Below, piece by piece: positions 37,045 through 46,827 of a DNA stretch of 64,000 nt (its first letter is position 1; each line of letters opens with the position of its first letter). The notes below the pieces were generated by a model. The model was not told where the DNA came from. It did no database searches and saw nothing but the letters and a program-made list of their open reading frames with translations. The position numbers and the translations under genes were made by a program. The stretch is from Macellibacteroides fermentans (lineage in GTDB: Bacteria > Bacteroidota > Bacteroidia > Bacteroidales > Tannerellaceae): positions 682,001-746,000 of the forward strand of contig NZ_JACCCY010000001.1 of assembly GCF_013409575.1 (NCBI RefSeq), given 5' to 3'.

Positions 37045-37830
37045 TCAGGGAAGTATCGTAAAAGTGTCTGCATCTTTCCATGCAGGGAATTTTGTACGCA
37101 GTTCTGTAACTTCATCCATCGACAGGGTTACAGTGCGGGTAACCTCTTCCCGTTTACCGGCATCGGCTATTTTTTTGCCTTTGGGTGAGATAATAAGGGA
37201 GTCGCCCCGATAAGTAAAACCTTTTCCATCTATACCAACGCGGTTTACACCGCAAACATAAGCCATATTTTCGATGGCTCTTGCCTGCAACAATAGCTTC
37301 CAGACCTTCTTACGGGCTTCGGGCCAGTTAGCACAATATACAAGCAAATCATACTCATTATTCACATTACGGCTCCATACCGGGAAACGTAAATCATAGC
37401 AAACCAGAAGACAGATATTCCATCCCTTATAAGAAACAATCAATCGCTTGTTACCTGGTGTAAAATGGAGATCCTCCTGTCCCATTTGAAACAGATGTCT
37501 TTTATCGTAAAAACTGGCTTCACCCTCGGGGGTAATAAAAAAGGCGCGGTTATAAAACTTTCCGTTTTCCTTAGCTATAAAACTTCCTGCAATTGCCATC
37601 TGATAGTTGGATGCCCACTTTTTCACCGTGACAACAGTAACACCATCTGCATCATCAGCCAATTCTTCCACGTTCATAGAGAAACCCGTAGTAAAGGTCT
37701 CCGGTAAAACAGCTAAATCTGTTTTGCCGCTAATACGGCGCAGCAACTCTCCATAGTACCCAAGGTTTTCGTTCAAATCTTCCCAAATAATATGGGTTTG
37801 AATCATACTTACTCGTAAATTTTCTGCCAT
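37045..37830 (-). CDS. Nitrilase-superfamily amidase, omega-amidase-like
   Basis: 261 residues. The Glu-Lys-Cys triad is visible: Glu44 (LPETFTTGFS), Lys110 (YDKRHLF) and Cys144 (LLVCYDLRFP). Closest in look to the YafV/Nit2 group, which hydrolyses alpha-ketoglutaramate; this substrate is inferred. 42 bp before the acyltransferase gene on the same strand's upstream side. Confidence 0.85.
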   Translation of the reverse strand: MAENLRVSMIQTHIIWEDLNENLGYYGELLRRISGKTDLAVLPETFTTGFSMNVEELADDADGVTVVTVKKWASNYQMAIAGSFIAKENGKFYNRAFFITPEGEASFYDKRHLFQMGQEDLHFTPGNKRLIVSYKGWNICLLVCYDLRFPVWSRNVNNEYDLLVYCANWPEARKKVWKLLLQARAIENMAYVCGVNRVGIDGKGFTYRGDSLIISPKGKKIADAGKREEVTRTVTLSMDEVTELRTKFPAWKDADTFTILP

Positions 37831-37872
37831 ATCGGTAATAATTAATTTAAGGTTAACAAGCTAACGTATCTT

Positions 37873-38415
37873 TTATTCAACGAAATTCTCAGCATTTTTG
37901 CCTTGAACACCTTTATAATAAGAACGTATGGTTTCAATATCTTTTTCAAAATCACCTGTAGGATAAAAAATAGCTTTCACCCCAGCCTCTTTCTTCCCAT
38001 AGTCAAGATAAGCTAATACAATGGGAACATTTGCTTTCAGAGCTATAAAATAAAATCCCTTTTTCCATTCTGTAACCTTTTTACGGGTTCCTTCGGGCGT
38101 TATTCCCAAATGAAAAGAATCCCGTTTTGCAAACTCCTCCACCATTTGGTCTGTTACCGATGTTCGCTTGTCGCGGTCGACCGGCACACCGCCCAACCAA
38201 CTGAAAAACAAATTAAAAGGAAAAAAAAACCAATCTTTTTTAATCAGGAAGCCTGCGTCACGGTCAAGAGCCGAATAAAACAGCTTACCTACTATAAAAT
38301 CCCAATTACTGGTATGAGGAGCTACGCACACTACGCATTTGGGAACATCCTCACCAACCGGTCCCAGCTTCCAACCCGCTAAATTAAGCAGAAATTTACT
38401 TAGTAAGACTCTCAT
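37873..38415 (-). CDS. PlsC-like 1-acylglycerol-3-phosphate acyltransferase
   Basis: 180 residues. HxxxxD catalytic motif HTSNWD (His34, Asp39) and the substrate motif ITPEGTRKK are present. Shorter than classical PlsC (about 240), as in the single-domain acyltransferases of Bacteroidales. Its start overlaps the preceding small gene by 20 bp, suggesting coupling. Confidence 0.85.
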   Translation of the reverse strand: MRVLLSKFLLNLAGWKLGPVGEDVPKCVVCVAPHTSNWDFIVGKLFYSALDRDAGFLIKKDWFFFPFNLFFSWLGGVPVDRDKRTSVTDQMVEEFAKRDSFHLGITPEGTRKKVTEWKKGFYFIALKANVPIVLAYLDYGKKEAGVKAIFYPTGDFEKDIETIRSYYKGVQGKNAENFVE

Positions 38416-38704
38416 TTACTTTTTTGCTCAGTTCTGCAATTTCTGTACCGATACTATTAATTTCCGCCTGCAAATCTGCGATCAGCTTTGAATAATACTC
38501 CTTAACCCGTTTTTTATTCTCTTTGGCATCCGGACGATTTGCTCTTTTTGCAAATTCATCCTGCATATCGAGGATCCTAGTCATCAACACCTCTGCCTTA
38601 TCCTGGTCTGTAGCAGGGATAAACAACTTGCATATCAACACTTCTGTAAATAAATCACCGGCTATATAACCAATGTTTTTCTTTAATAATCTTTTACTTG
38701 CCAT
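38396..38704 (-). CDS. Small helical protein of unknown function
   Basis: 102 residues with long charged helices (KRVKEYYSKLIADLQAEINSIGTEIAELSKKVNE), consistent with a coiled coil. No membrane segment and no recognised domain. Overlaps the acyltransferase start by 20 bp, so it is probably translated with it. Confidence 0.6.
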   Translation of the reverse strand: MASKRLLKKNIGYIAGDLFTEVLICKLFIPATDQDKAEVLMTRILDMQDEFAKRANRPDAKENKKRVKEYYSKLIADLQAEINSIGTEIAELSKKVNESLTK

Positions 38705-38806
38705 ATCTGGAAAACTTTTAAATGATAAAAATCAATTATTCAATGACAAAGCTACAAAAACCTTGTTAATAATAATTCAATATGAAGAGAAAATCTCAAA
38801 ATACAT

Positions 38807-38814
38807 TATCTTTG
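38807..38814 (+). promoter_or_regulatory. Promoter -7 box of the glycogen operon
   Basis: TATCTTTG, TAnnTTTG match, 34 bp before the glycogen synthase ATG. Confidence 0.55.
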
Positions 38815-38848
38815 CGTTTACAATATAACAGATTACAAAAAATCTTAC

Positions 38849-40525
38849 ATGAGTACACCTACAACTACGCCAACCTATTTATTTGAAAGCAGCTGGGAAG
38901 TCTGCAACAAAGTTGGCGGAATATATACCGTTTTATCCACTAAAGCATTTAGCCTCAAAAAAATCTTCGACGACAAAGCCATATTTATCGGTCCCGATAT
39001 ATGGGAACAAGAACCGGCTGTCGATTTCATTGAAGATAAGAACCTTTTTGCCGAATGGAAAGAATATGCCCTGACGAACGAGCAACTCAAAGTCAGAATC
39101 GGAAGATGGAATGTCCCGGGCAATCCTCCTGTAATTTTAGTAGACTTCAAGCCATTTTTTGGCGATAAAGATTCTCTGTTTTTCTCCATGTGGGAATCGT
39201 TCAACGTAAATTCATTGAATGCCTACGGAGACTACGACGAATCCTGCATATTTGCCTATGCCGTAGGAAAAGTTATAGAGAGCTTCTACTCCTACTACAA
39301 ACTTGAGAATCAAAGCGTGGTAGCCCATTTCAATGAATGGATGTTAGGTATGGGTGCGCTGTATCTGCAAAAACAGATACCCGAGATAGCAACCATCTTC
39401 ACAACTCATGCTACTTCGATTGGCAGGTCGATTGCCGGCAACAACAAAGCACTTTATGCTTACATGGACGGCTATAATGGCGATCAGATGGCTTACGAGC
39501 TGAATATGGAGGCAAAACATTCCTTAGAAAAACAAACAGCACTTCACGTTGACTGTTTTACCACCGTAAGCGACATTACGGCGGTTGAATGTAAGAAGTT
39601 GCTTGATAAAGAACCGGATGTAGTTACACCAAACGGGTTCGAACTGAACTTTGTTCCGGAAGGAGATCAATACAGTGCTAAAAGAAAACAAGCAAGGGCA
39701 CAACTAATCCGAATCGCCGAAAAACTTATTGGATCTGAAGTGTCGGAAAATGCGATATTGGTTTCCACCAGCGGCAGGTATGAATACAGAAACAAAGGGC
39801 TGGATATATTTATCGATGCAATGGGCCATATCCGTACATCGGGCGAATTACAGCGCGAAATAATTGCCTTTATTATGGTTCCCGGACATGTTTACGATGC
39901 ACGAGCCGACTTGAAAGAGATCTTGAAACAGGATTATGAAACCAAGAATCCTCTGCAGGCTCCCTTTGTTACACACTGGCTTTATGACATGGAGCACGAC
40001 AAAATTATCAGTCATATTCGTCAGGCCGGATTTACAAATAATTCGTCGGATAAAATTAAGATTATTTTCGTACCCTGTTATCTTTCGGGAAGCGATGGTA
40101 TCTTTAATACTCCATATTATGATTTATTAATCGGCATGGACGCAACCGTATACCCCTCTTACTACGAACCTTGGGGATACACACCGATGGAAAGTATTGC
40201 ATTTGGCATTCCGACCATCACGACTAACCTCGCCGGATTTGGTCTGTGGGCTAAGCATTTTGTATCCGGCAATTCACTTTCCGAAGGAGTGATGGTACTG
40301 GAACGTACCGACTTCAATTATTTTGAAGTAACAGACTCTATAGCCGAGGCTATTCTTGAGCTATCACGTAAAAATAAGAGCGAAAGAACCGAAATCCATA
40401 AACATTGTTTTGCCCTTTCAAGAGAGGCAACATGGAGCAAGTTTATACTGCATTACCAGGAATCTTTTCATAAAGCACTGGTTAACAAGGATAAAAGAAT
40501 TGCTAAAAGTATGGTAAGTATTTAA
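38849..40525 (+). CDS. Glycogen synthase, GT3-like
   Basis: 558 residues. The N-terminal FESSWEVCNKVGGIYTVLSTKA and the C-terminal YPSYYEPWGYTPMESIAFGIPTITTNLAGFG match the eukaryote-type (GT3) glycogen synthases present in Bacteroidales rather than GlgA. It extends alpha-1,4-glucan from UDP-glucose. Followed after 83 bp by glucan phosphorylase, forming a synthesis/breakdown pair. Confidence 0.88.
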   Translation: MSTPTTTPTYLFESSWEVCNKVGGIYTVLSTKAFSLKKIFDDKAIFIGPDIWEQEPAVDFIEDKNLFAEWKEYALTNEQLKVRIGRWNVPGNPPVILVDFKPFFGDKDSLFFSMWESFNVNSLNAYGDYDESCIFAYAVGKVIESFYSYYKLENQSVVAHFNEWMLGMGALYLQKQIPEIATIFTTHATSIGRSIAGNNKALYAYMDGYNGDQMAYELNMEAKHSLEKQTALHVDCFTTVSDITAVECKKLLDKEPDVVTPNGFELNFVPEGDQYSAKRKQARAQLIRIAEKLIGSEVSENAILVSTSGRYEYRNKGLDIFIDAMGHIRTSGELQREIIAFIMVPGHVYDARADLKEILKQDYETKNPLQAPFVTHWLYDMEHDKIISHIRQAGFTNNSSDKIKIIFVPCYLSGSDGIFNTPYYDLLIGMDATVYPSYYEPWGYTPMESIAFGIPTITTNLAGFGLWAKHFVSGNSLSEGVMVLERTDFNYFEVTDSIAEAILELSRKNKSERTEIHKHCFALSREATWSKFILHYQESFHKALVNKDKRIAKSMVSI

Positions 40526-40608
40526 CTTAGAATCTTATCTTTGTAGCTGGTTTATATAAGGTAATGAATATAAAATCAATTTCTCGAAACAATTAAAAAT
40601 TCTCAATA

Positions 40609-43179
40609 ATGAAAATCAAAGCAAACAATGCAAACTCTCCTGTATGGAAAGATGTACACGCACATTCTGTGCTTCCTGCGAAGCTAGAACCTCTTCGTGA
40701 GATTGCATACAATCTTTGGTGGGTTTGGAACTCAGACGCTACAAAACTTTTCAACAAAATAGACAGCGACCTTTGGAAAAAAACTGAAGGAAATCCTGTA
40801 CTCTTGTTACAAACGATATCCTACAACAGGATGGAAGAAATTATGGCCGACAAGGAGTTTATGGATGAAATGAACAAGGTTTATGCCAAGTTTCAGTCAT
40901 ACATGGAAGAAAAGCCAAAACTCACCAAGCCCTCTGTAGCCTATTTCAGCATGGAGTATGGACTTGCAAATGTGCTTAAGATTTACTCGGGAGGACTGGG
41001 TGTTTTGGCTGGCGACTATCTGAAGGAGGCAAGCGACAGCAATATTGACATGGCTGCGGTGGGCTTTCTGTATCGTTACGGATATTTCAACCAATCCCTT
41101 TCCATGGACGGTCAGCAGATCGCTAATTACGAACCTCAGGATTTCAGCACCTTGCCAATCACGTTGATTACAGACGAACACAACAAACCTGTAATCCTTG
41201 AAATACCCTATCCCGGCAGAATTGTCTATTCTCAAATCTGGCAAGTCAAAGTAGGTCGTGTTCCTTTATATCTTATGGATACAGACATCCAGGAAAACAG
41301 CGAATGGGACCGCTCCATTACCCACCAGCTATATGGCGGCGACTGGGAAAACCGCATGAAACAGGAATATCTTCTGGGTATAGGCGGTATAATGATGTTG
41401 AATAAACTGGGAATTAAAAAGCAGATATATCATTGCAACGAAGGCCATGCTGCTCTGATTAATGCTCAACGCCTGGTAGATTACATCCAACAGGAAAACC
41501 TATCTTTCAATCAAGCTCTGGAAGTGGTGAGAGCCTCTTCGCTATACACGGTACACACTCCGGTTCCTGCAGGACACGATTATTTCGAGGAAGACCTTTT
41601 TGGACGATATATGGGAGAATTTCCGGCTAAATTAGGCATCAGCTGGCAGGAATTCATTGATATGGGACGGGAAAACCCCGGAACTCATGAGAAATTCTCT
41701 ATGAGTGTATTTGCCCTCAATACCTGTCAGGAGGCCAACGGTGTTAGCTGGCTTCATGGTAAAGTGTCGCAAAAGATGTTTGCTCCGATCTGGAAAGGAT
41801 ACTTCCCGGACGAATTACATGTTAGTTGGGTAACCAATGGCGTTCACATGCCAACATGGGCAACTTCGGAATGGAAGCAATTCTACGCAAAGAACTTTGA
41901 CAAGAATTTCTTTAATGACCAGTCTAATAAGGAAATCTGGAGTGCAATACAACAAGTTCCCGACGAAGAGATATGGAACATCCGTAAAACGATGAAGAAT
42001 AAGCTGATCGACTATATACGTGTTCAGTTCAAAGAAAATTGGCTTAAAAATCAGGGAGATCCATCACAGGTTGTAAGTATTTTGGATAAAATCAATCCAA
42101 ATGCCTTACTGATCGGATTCGGCAGACGATTTGCCACTTACAAACGTGCCCATCTGTTATTTACAGATCTTGACAGGCTCTCTAAGATTTTAAACAACGA
42201 GAAGTGCCCTATCCAGTTTATTTATACAGGAAAAGCACATCCGGCAGACGGTGGCGGACAGGGATTAATCAAACATATTGTTGAAATTTCCCGTCGTCCT
42301 GAATTCCTGGGCAAAATTATATTTCTTGAAAACTACGACATGCGCTTAGCCCGTCGTTTAATTTCGGGAGTAGACGTTTGGTTAAATACACCTACCAGAC
42401 CATTGGAAGCATCGGGCACATCCGGCGAAAAAGCCGAAATGAACGGAGTATTGAACTTCTCTGTTTTAGATGGCTGGTGGTACGAAGGATACAGGGAAGG
42501 TGCCGGTTGGGCGCTTACCGACAAACGGACATACGAGAATCAGCAATACCAGGATCAGCTGGATGCAACAACTATCTATTCCATTCTTGAAAATGAGATT
42601 ATCCCCACCTATTTTGCAAAAAACAGTAAAGGATATTCACCTGAATGGATACAATACATTAAGAATTCGATCGCTCAAATCGCTCCAGACTACACAATGA
42701 AACGTATGTTGGACGATTATATTGAAAGATTCTATAACAAACTGGCAACACGGTCTCAAAACCTGCACGATAACAACTATGCGAAAGCAAAAGAAATTGC
42801 GGCATGGAAAGAAGAGGTTGATGCACATTGGGATAGCTTTGTGGTTGAATCGATAAATTACAGCAAAGACCTTCAGACGAGCGGACCTGTATTAGGAAAA
42901 GAATTAAAGTTTAACATTGTAATTGATAGAAAAGAACTTCAGGGAATGCTGGGAGTTGAACTAGTCGTTGCAAAAGAGAAGACAGAGACCAAAGAACTTT
43001 CTTTATTGAAAACACATCCGTTTAAACTGATGAAGGAAGAAGGGTCCAAACTTTATTTCGATCTTAATATTGTACCAAGTATTTCGGGGTCTGTTAAATT
43101 GGCTCTCAGAGTATTCCCTGTAAACAAAGACCTGCCTCACCGTATGGATTTTGCATACTTGAAATGGATTCAGATTTAA
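40609..43179 (+). CDS. glgP: Alpha-glucan phosphorylase, GT35
   Basis: 856 residues. Releases glucose 1-phosphate from glycogen. The PLP-lysine region [14 protein letters not shown] near residue 607 and the N-terminal [34 protein letters not shown] identify the shorter bacterial/archaeal-type alpha-glucan phosphorylase family. The Ala-Gln-Asn-Asp-like glutamate context (HCNEGHAA) is intact. Its 3' end lies 17 bp before an insertion sequence. Confidence 0.92.
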   Translation: MKIKANNANSPVWKDVHAHSVLPAKLEPLREIAYNLWWVWNSDATKLFNKIDSDLWKKTEGNPVLLLQTISYNRMEEIMADKEFMDEMNKVYAKFQSYMEEKPKLTKPSVAYFSMEYGLANVLKIYSGGLGVLAGDYLKEASDSNIDMAAVGFLYRYGYFNQSLSMDGQQIANYEPQDFSTLPITLITDEHNKPVILEIPYPGRIVYSQIWQVKVGRVPLYLMDTDIQENSEWDRSITHQLYGGDWENRMKQEYLLGIGGIMMLNKLGIKKQIYHCNEGHAALINAQRLVDYIQQENLSFNQALEVVRASSLYTVHTPVPAGHDYFEEDLFGRYMGEFPAKLGISWQEFIDMGRENPGTHEKFSMSVFALNTCQEANGVSWLHGKVSQKMFAPIWKGYFPDELHVSWVTNGVHMPTWATSEWKQFYAKNFDKNFFNDQSNKEIWSAIQQVPDEEIWNIRKTMKNKLIDYIRVQFKENWLKNQGDPSQVVSILDKINPNALLIGFGRRFATYKRAHLLFTDLDRLSKILNNEKCPIQFIYTGKAHPADGGGQGLIKHIVEISRRPEFLGKIIFLENYDMRLARRLISGVDVWLNTPTRPLEASGTSGEKAEMNGVLNFSVLDGWWYEGYREGAGWALTDKRTYENQQYQDQLDATTIYSILENEIIPTYFAKNSKGYSPEWIQYIKNSIAQIAPDYTMKRMLDDYIERFYNKLATRSQNLHDNNYAKAKEIAAWKEEVDAHWDSFVVESINYSKDLQTSGPVLGKELKFNIVIDRKELQGMLGVELVVAKEKTETKELSLLKTHPFKLMKEEGSKLYFDLNIVPSISGSVKLALRVFPVNKDLPHRMDFAYLKWIQI

Positions 43180-43217
43180 TATACCAATTACATACAAAAA
43201 AGAGGGTGTGTCAAAAT

Positions 43218-44969
43218 GAGGGCACTGAAAAAGTAGCTTTCCCTCTTTTTAACAAAAACAGAACGGTATAAATCTGACCTAAAGTTGGATTTATGCCGTT
43301 TTATTTTGTATCTTAGAGTCATAAAAGAAGAATGACTATGCTCGCACAACAAGACCGTCTGGCTTTCAGTAACCACTTAGATCTTTACGATCTGATTATT
43401 CCTCAGGATAATCTTCTTCGTCGGATCAACATGCTGATTGACTTTACATTTGTTTACAAAGAATTAGTGTCCAAGTATAGTTTGGAAAATGGGCGCACAG
43501 CGGAAAGTCCAGTTCGTATGTTCAAATATCTTTTATTAAAAACCGTCTACGACCTTTCTGATGTTGACGTAGTGGAACGTTCCCGGTATGATATGTCTTT
43601 CAAATACTTTTTGGGTATGGTTCCAGAGGATGATGTAATAGATCCCAGTTCGCTATGTAAATTTCGTAAACTCCGGCTTAAGGACATGGATCTCTTGAAT
43701 CTACTTATCGAAAAAACGGTTATCTTAGCCATTGAGAAGGGTATTATAAAATCAGCCTCCATCATAGTGGATGCCACGCATACAGGTTCCCGTTCCAATC
43801 CCCATTCCCCAATAGAAGTATTAAAGTTGCGTTCTAAACAGTTACGTAAATCCCTTTATGAAACAGATGAAACAATCAAAAACTCATTGCCAGCAAAGAA
43901 TGAAGATGATATGTTGGAACACGAACTCACCTACACACAATCATTGATTGACAGTCTGAAAGACAAGGTTACTCTGGTGTGCTTGCCTAAAGTAAAAGAA
44001 AAACTGAACCTGCTTAAAGAGACCTTGGAAGATATAGCCGATCATTATACCGTTTCTCAAGACCAGGATGCCCGTATCGGTCACAAATCAGAAGACAGCT
44101 CTTTCTTTGGATATAAAACCCATATTGCCATGAGTGAAGAGCGTATTATAACGGCAGCAGTGATAACTTCCGGAGAAAAGGGCGATGGTCTTCAGCTTCC
44201 AGCATTAGTGGAACAAAGCCGTGCTAACGGGATGAATATAGAAACAGTTATAGGTGATGCGGCTTATTCAGGGAAAGATAATCTGGAAAAAGCCAAAGAC
44301 GAGCATTTTGAGCTGGTCTCTAAGTTGAATCCCTCTATTAGTCAGGGATGCCGCAGAGAAGAGGACAAATTTGATTATAATAAAGATGCAGGGATGTTTG
44401 TATGCCCCGCAGGACATATGGCAATACGCAGAGCTAAACATGGTAAAAAGAATGGTGCCTGGAATCAAGCTTATGCTTATTATTTTGATATAGAAAAATG
44501 CAAAGTCTGTGCAAGAAGAGAAGGTTGTTATAAGCCTGGCGCAAAATCAAAAACCTATTCCGTACCAATAAAGACGGATGAGCAGAAAGCCCAAATAGAT
44601 TTCCAGCAGACCGAACGATTTAAAGAGAAAGCCAAAGAGCGTTATAAGATAGAAGCGAAAAACGCAGAACTCAAACAAGTATACGGATATGACAGGGCAC
44701 AGTCATATGGATTGTCATGTATGCAGATGCAGGGGGCAATGGCTATCTTCGCCGCAAATCTGAAAAGAATATTGAAATTACTCTAAGAGGAGTCAGTTAT
44801 GCCTCCGATCGTTGAGAAAATGAGGTGTTGAAGGCTCTATTCACTATAAAAAGCTATTTCATCAAAAAGGTTGCAAGAAAACGGATTGTCCACCCGAATC
44901 TTGCAACCTTGATTTTTTAGACCTAATAAAAAAGGATATTCGTAAAAAAGCTACTTTTTCAGTGCCCTC
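43218..44969 (+). mobile_element. IS-A, nested insertion sequence
   Basis: 1752 bp. Perfect 23-bp terminal inverted repeats at 43218-43240 and 44947-44969 begin GAGGGCACTGAAAAAGTAGC. The 8-bp duplication GTCAAAAT flanks it (43210-43217 and 44970-44977) and lies in the left terminal region of IS-B. A hairpin at 43260-43303 precedes the transposase and another at 44877-44919 follows it, likely shielding it from outside transcription. Confidence 0.9.
43332..44786 (+). CDS. Transposase of IS-A (DUF772 / DDE type)
   Basis: 484 residues. N-terminal DUF772-like region (DLYDLIIPQDNLLRRINMLIDFTF), catalytic core with IVDATHTGSRSNP and IGDAAYSGKDN, both with aspartates suited to a DDE triad, and a cysteine-rich CKVCARREGCYKPG insertion before the C-terminal helix. 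Belongs to the IS1182/IS5-like group. Appears intact, so IS-A may still move. Confidence 0.9.
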   Translation: MTMLAQQDRLAFSNHLDLYDLIIPQDNLLRRINMLIDFTFVYKELVSKYSLENGRTAESPVRMFKYLLLKTVYDLSDVDVVERSRYDMSFKYFLGMVPEDDVIDPSSLCKFRKLRLKDMDLLNLLIEKTVILAIEKGIIKSASIIVDATHTGSRSNPHSPIEVLKLRSKQLRKSLYETDETIKNSLPAKNEDDMLEHELTYTQSLIDSLKDKVTLVCLPKVKEKLNLLKETLEDIADHYTVSQDQDARIGHKSEDSSFFGYKTHIAMSEERIITAAVITSGEKGDGLQLPALVEQSRANGMNIETVIGDAAYSGKDNLEKAKDEHFELVSKLNPSISQGCRREEDKFDYNKDAGMFVCPAGHMAIRRAKHGKKNGAWNQAYAYYFDIEKCKVCARREGCYKPGAKSKTYSVPIKTDEQKAQIDFQQTERFKEKAKERYKIEAKNAELKQVYGYDRAQSYGLSCMQMQGAMAIFAANLKRILKLL

Positions 44970-44977
44970 GTCAAAAT
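44970..44977. repeat. Right copy of the IS-A target duplication
   Basis: GTCAAAAT, matching the left copy at 43210-43217. The restored sequence re-creates the symmetrical end of IS-B. Confidence 0.9.
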
Positions 44978-45074
44978 AGGCACACCCTCTTTTTATGCAC
45001 AAAGGTCGAACTTTCCCAAGCTCGGCCTTTGCTATTTCCTAGAGTTTTTGTAACTTTAGGTTTTCAAAATTCAT

Positions 45075-46736
45075 ATGACAAAGTTACATTTTCGCCCGTA
45101 TATATCCAACCAAACGCTTCTTTTTCCGAGCCGGATTGATGAAGATATTGCTGAAGATGACCCTGTGCGGGTTGTCAATGCCCTGGTTGATAATCTTGAT
45201 CTTGATAAGATTAAGGCTCTTTATAAAGAATATGGTCGTAGTCCCTATCATCCGCAGATGATGCTCAAGGTGATTATCTACGCCTACATGAACAACGTTT
45301 ATTCCTGTCGCAAGATTGAGAAGCTGCTTCTTCGCGACATCCATTATATCTGGCTTGCCGGGTATGAGAAACCAGACTTTATTACGATCAACCGTTTTCG
45401 TAATCGGGTAAAGCATGAGATTAACCAGATTTTCACCCAACTAGTGCTTCTTCTTGCCGGTAAAGGCTATGTGAGTCTGGATGTGGAATACATTGATGGG
45501 ACAAAGATTGAATCCAAAGCCAACAAATATACCTTCGTCTGGCGCAAAAGCGTGGAGAAGAACCGGGACAAACTTCTCGATAAAATAAGAATCCTACTTG
45601 AACAGATTGATGAAACGATCGCCCAGGATAAAGCAGCAGAGAATCAATCCGTGGCGTTTACTCCGGCAGCCATCTCCGATCTTGCCCGGGAGTTGAAGGA
45701 GGCGCTGGCAGAGCAACCCGCAGCCAGGACCAGGGAAGAGAAAAAAGCCCGTCGGGCAAGGGAGAAAGAGATAAAAGAGTTAGAGAAGCACGGCGATAAG
45801 CTTGCCGAATATGACCAGCATCTGCAAACACTCGGGGATCGTAACTCTTATTCCAAAAGTGATCCTTCAGCCACCTTTATGCGGATGAAAGAGGATGCGA
45901 TGAACAACGGCCAGACCAAACCCGGCTACAACTTACAAATCGGGACAGAGAACCAATTCATCACCGACTTTTCCCTGTTCCCCAACCCTACAGACACATT
46001 AACCCTTATACCTTTCCTTAGCTCGTTTTCCGGACGTTACAACCGGCTTCCCGGCAAAGCCGTTGCCGACTCCGGTTATGGATCGGAGGAGAATTATCGT
46101 TTTATGGAAGAACATGATATAGAGTCTTTTGTAAAATACAACTGGTTCCACAAAGAGCAGAAGCGTTCGTTTAAGAATAATCCTTTTCTGGTGGATAATT
46201 TATATTATAATGCCAAAGATGATTACTATGTTTGCCCCATGGGGCAGCATATGACCTTTGTGGGTAAGACTCATGGAAGGACAGCTAGCGGATATATTAC
46301 CGAATCACATCGCTACAGGGCAGCAAGATGCGAAGGATGCCCTCTTCGGACCGGATGCTTCAAAGCCAAGGGGAATCGCTCCATCGAAGTTAACCGCAGA
46401 CTCGTGGAATATAAACGCAAAGCCCGTGAGAAGCTGATCTCGGATGAGGGACTTGAACACCGATCCAAACGACCTATAGAACCAGAAGCCGTTTTCGGAC
46501 AAATGAAATACAATATGGCATACCGTCGATTCCGTCACTTCGGACTCGACAAAGTCACCATGGACTTTGCCTTCTTTGCCATAGCCTTCAACATAAAAAA
46601 GATGTGTGCAAAAGCAGCTAAAGGGATATCAAAGGGCTTTTATAACAGGAAAATTACTCTGAAAACAGCGTTTTATGAGGTGATAAGCGATCAAAATCGA
46701 ATCGAAAGAAAAATCAATCCAAAATGGGCGGCTTGA
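45075..46736 (+). CDS. Transposase of IS-B (IS1182 family)
   Basis: 553 residues. N-terminal DUF772 region (RPYISNQTLLFPSRIDEDIAEDDPVRVVNALVD), YIDGTKIESKANKYTFVW and VADSGYGSEENYRFM as the likely DDE aspartates, a cysteine cluster CEGCPLRTGC, and a coiled-coil-like charged insertion near residues 200-260. The reading frame is intact even though IS-A has split the left end. Confidence 0.92.
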   Translation: MTKLHFRPYISNQTLLFPSRIDEDIAEDDPVRVVNALVDNLDLDKIKALYKEYGRSPYHPQMMLKVIIYAYMNNVYSCRKIEKLLLRDIHYIWLAGYEKPDFITINRFRNRVKHEINQIFTQLVLLLAGKGYVSLDVEYIDGTKIESKANKYTFVWRKSVEKNRDKLLDKIRILLEQIDETIAQDKAAENQSVAFTPAAISDLARELKEALAEQPAARTREEKKARRAREKEIKELEKHGDKLAEYDQHLQTLGDRNSYSKSDPSATFMRMKEDAMNNGQTKPGYNLQIGTENQFITDFSLFPNPTDTLTLIPFLSSFSGRYNRLPGKAVADSGYGSEENYRFMEEHDIESFVKYNWFHKEQKRSFKNNPFLVDNLYYNAKDDYYVCPMGQHMTFVGKTHGRTASGYITESHRYRAARCEGCPLRTGCFKAKGNRSIEVNRRLVEYKRKAREKLISDEGLEHRSKRPIEPEAVFGQMKYNMAYRRFRHFGLDKVTMDFAFFAIAFNIKKMCAKAAKGISKGFYNRKITLKTAFYEVISDQNRIERKINPKWAA

Positions 46737-46780
46737 AGCTTTTTTGAAAAACGAAACAAAAAAGAAAGAGGATGTGTCAA

Positions 46781-46806
46781 TTACTTTGTTTTGACACACC
46801 CTCTTT
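46781..46806. terminator. Hairpin at right end of IS-B
   Basis: The stem GAGGATGTGTCAA/TTGACACACCCTC (from about 46768 through 46804) is followed by T-residues and sits between the transposase and the convergent FadL gene, so it could stop transcripts in both directions. Confidence 0.55.
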
Positions 46807-46827
46807 TTTATTTATACTGATTCGCCA

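Larger units (their letters stand above)
43196..46809 (+). mobile_element. IS-B (IS1182-type), left end interrupted by IS-A
   Basis: Terminal inverted repeats of 21 bp match perfectly: 43196-43216 (six A, then GAGGGTGTGTCAAAA) and the complement at 46789-46809. IS-A sits inside the left end; removing it and one copy of GTCAAAAT gives an intact element of about 1.85 kb. Each end also carries an inner inverted copy, so the left end reads AGAGGGTGTG...CACACCCTCT and can fold as a hairpin. No clear target duplication flanks the outer ends. Confidence 0.8.
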
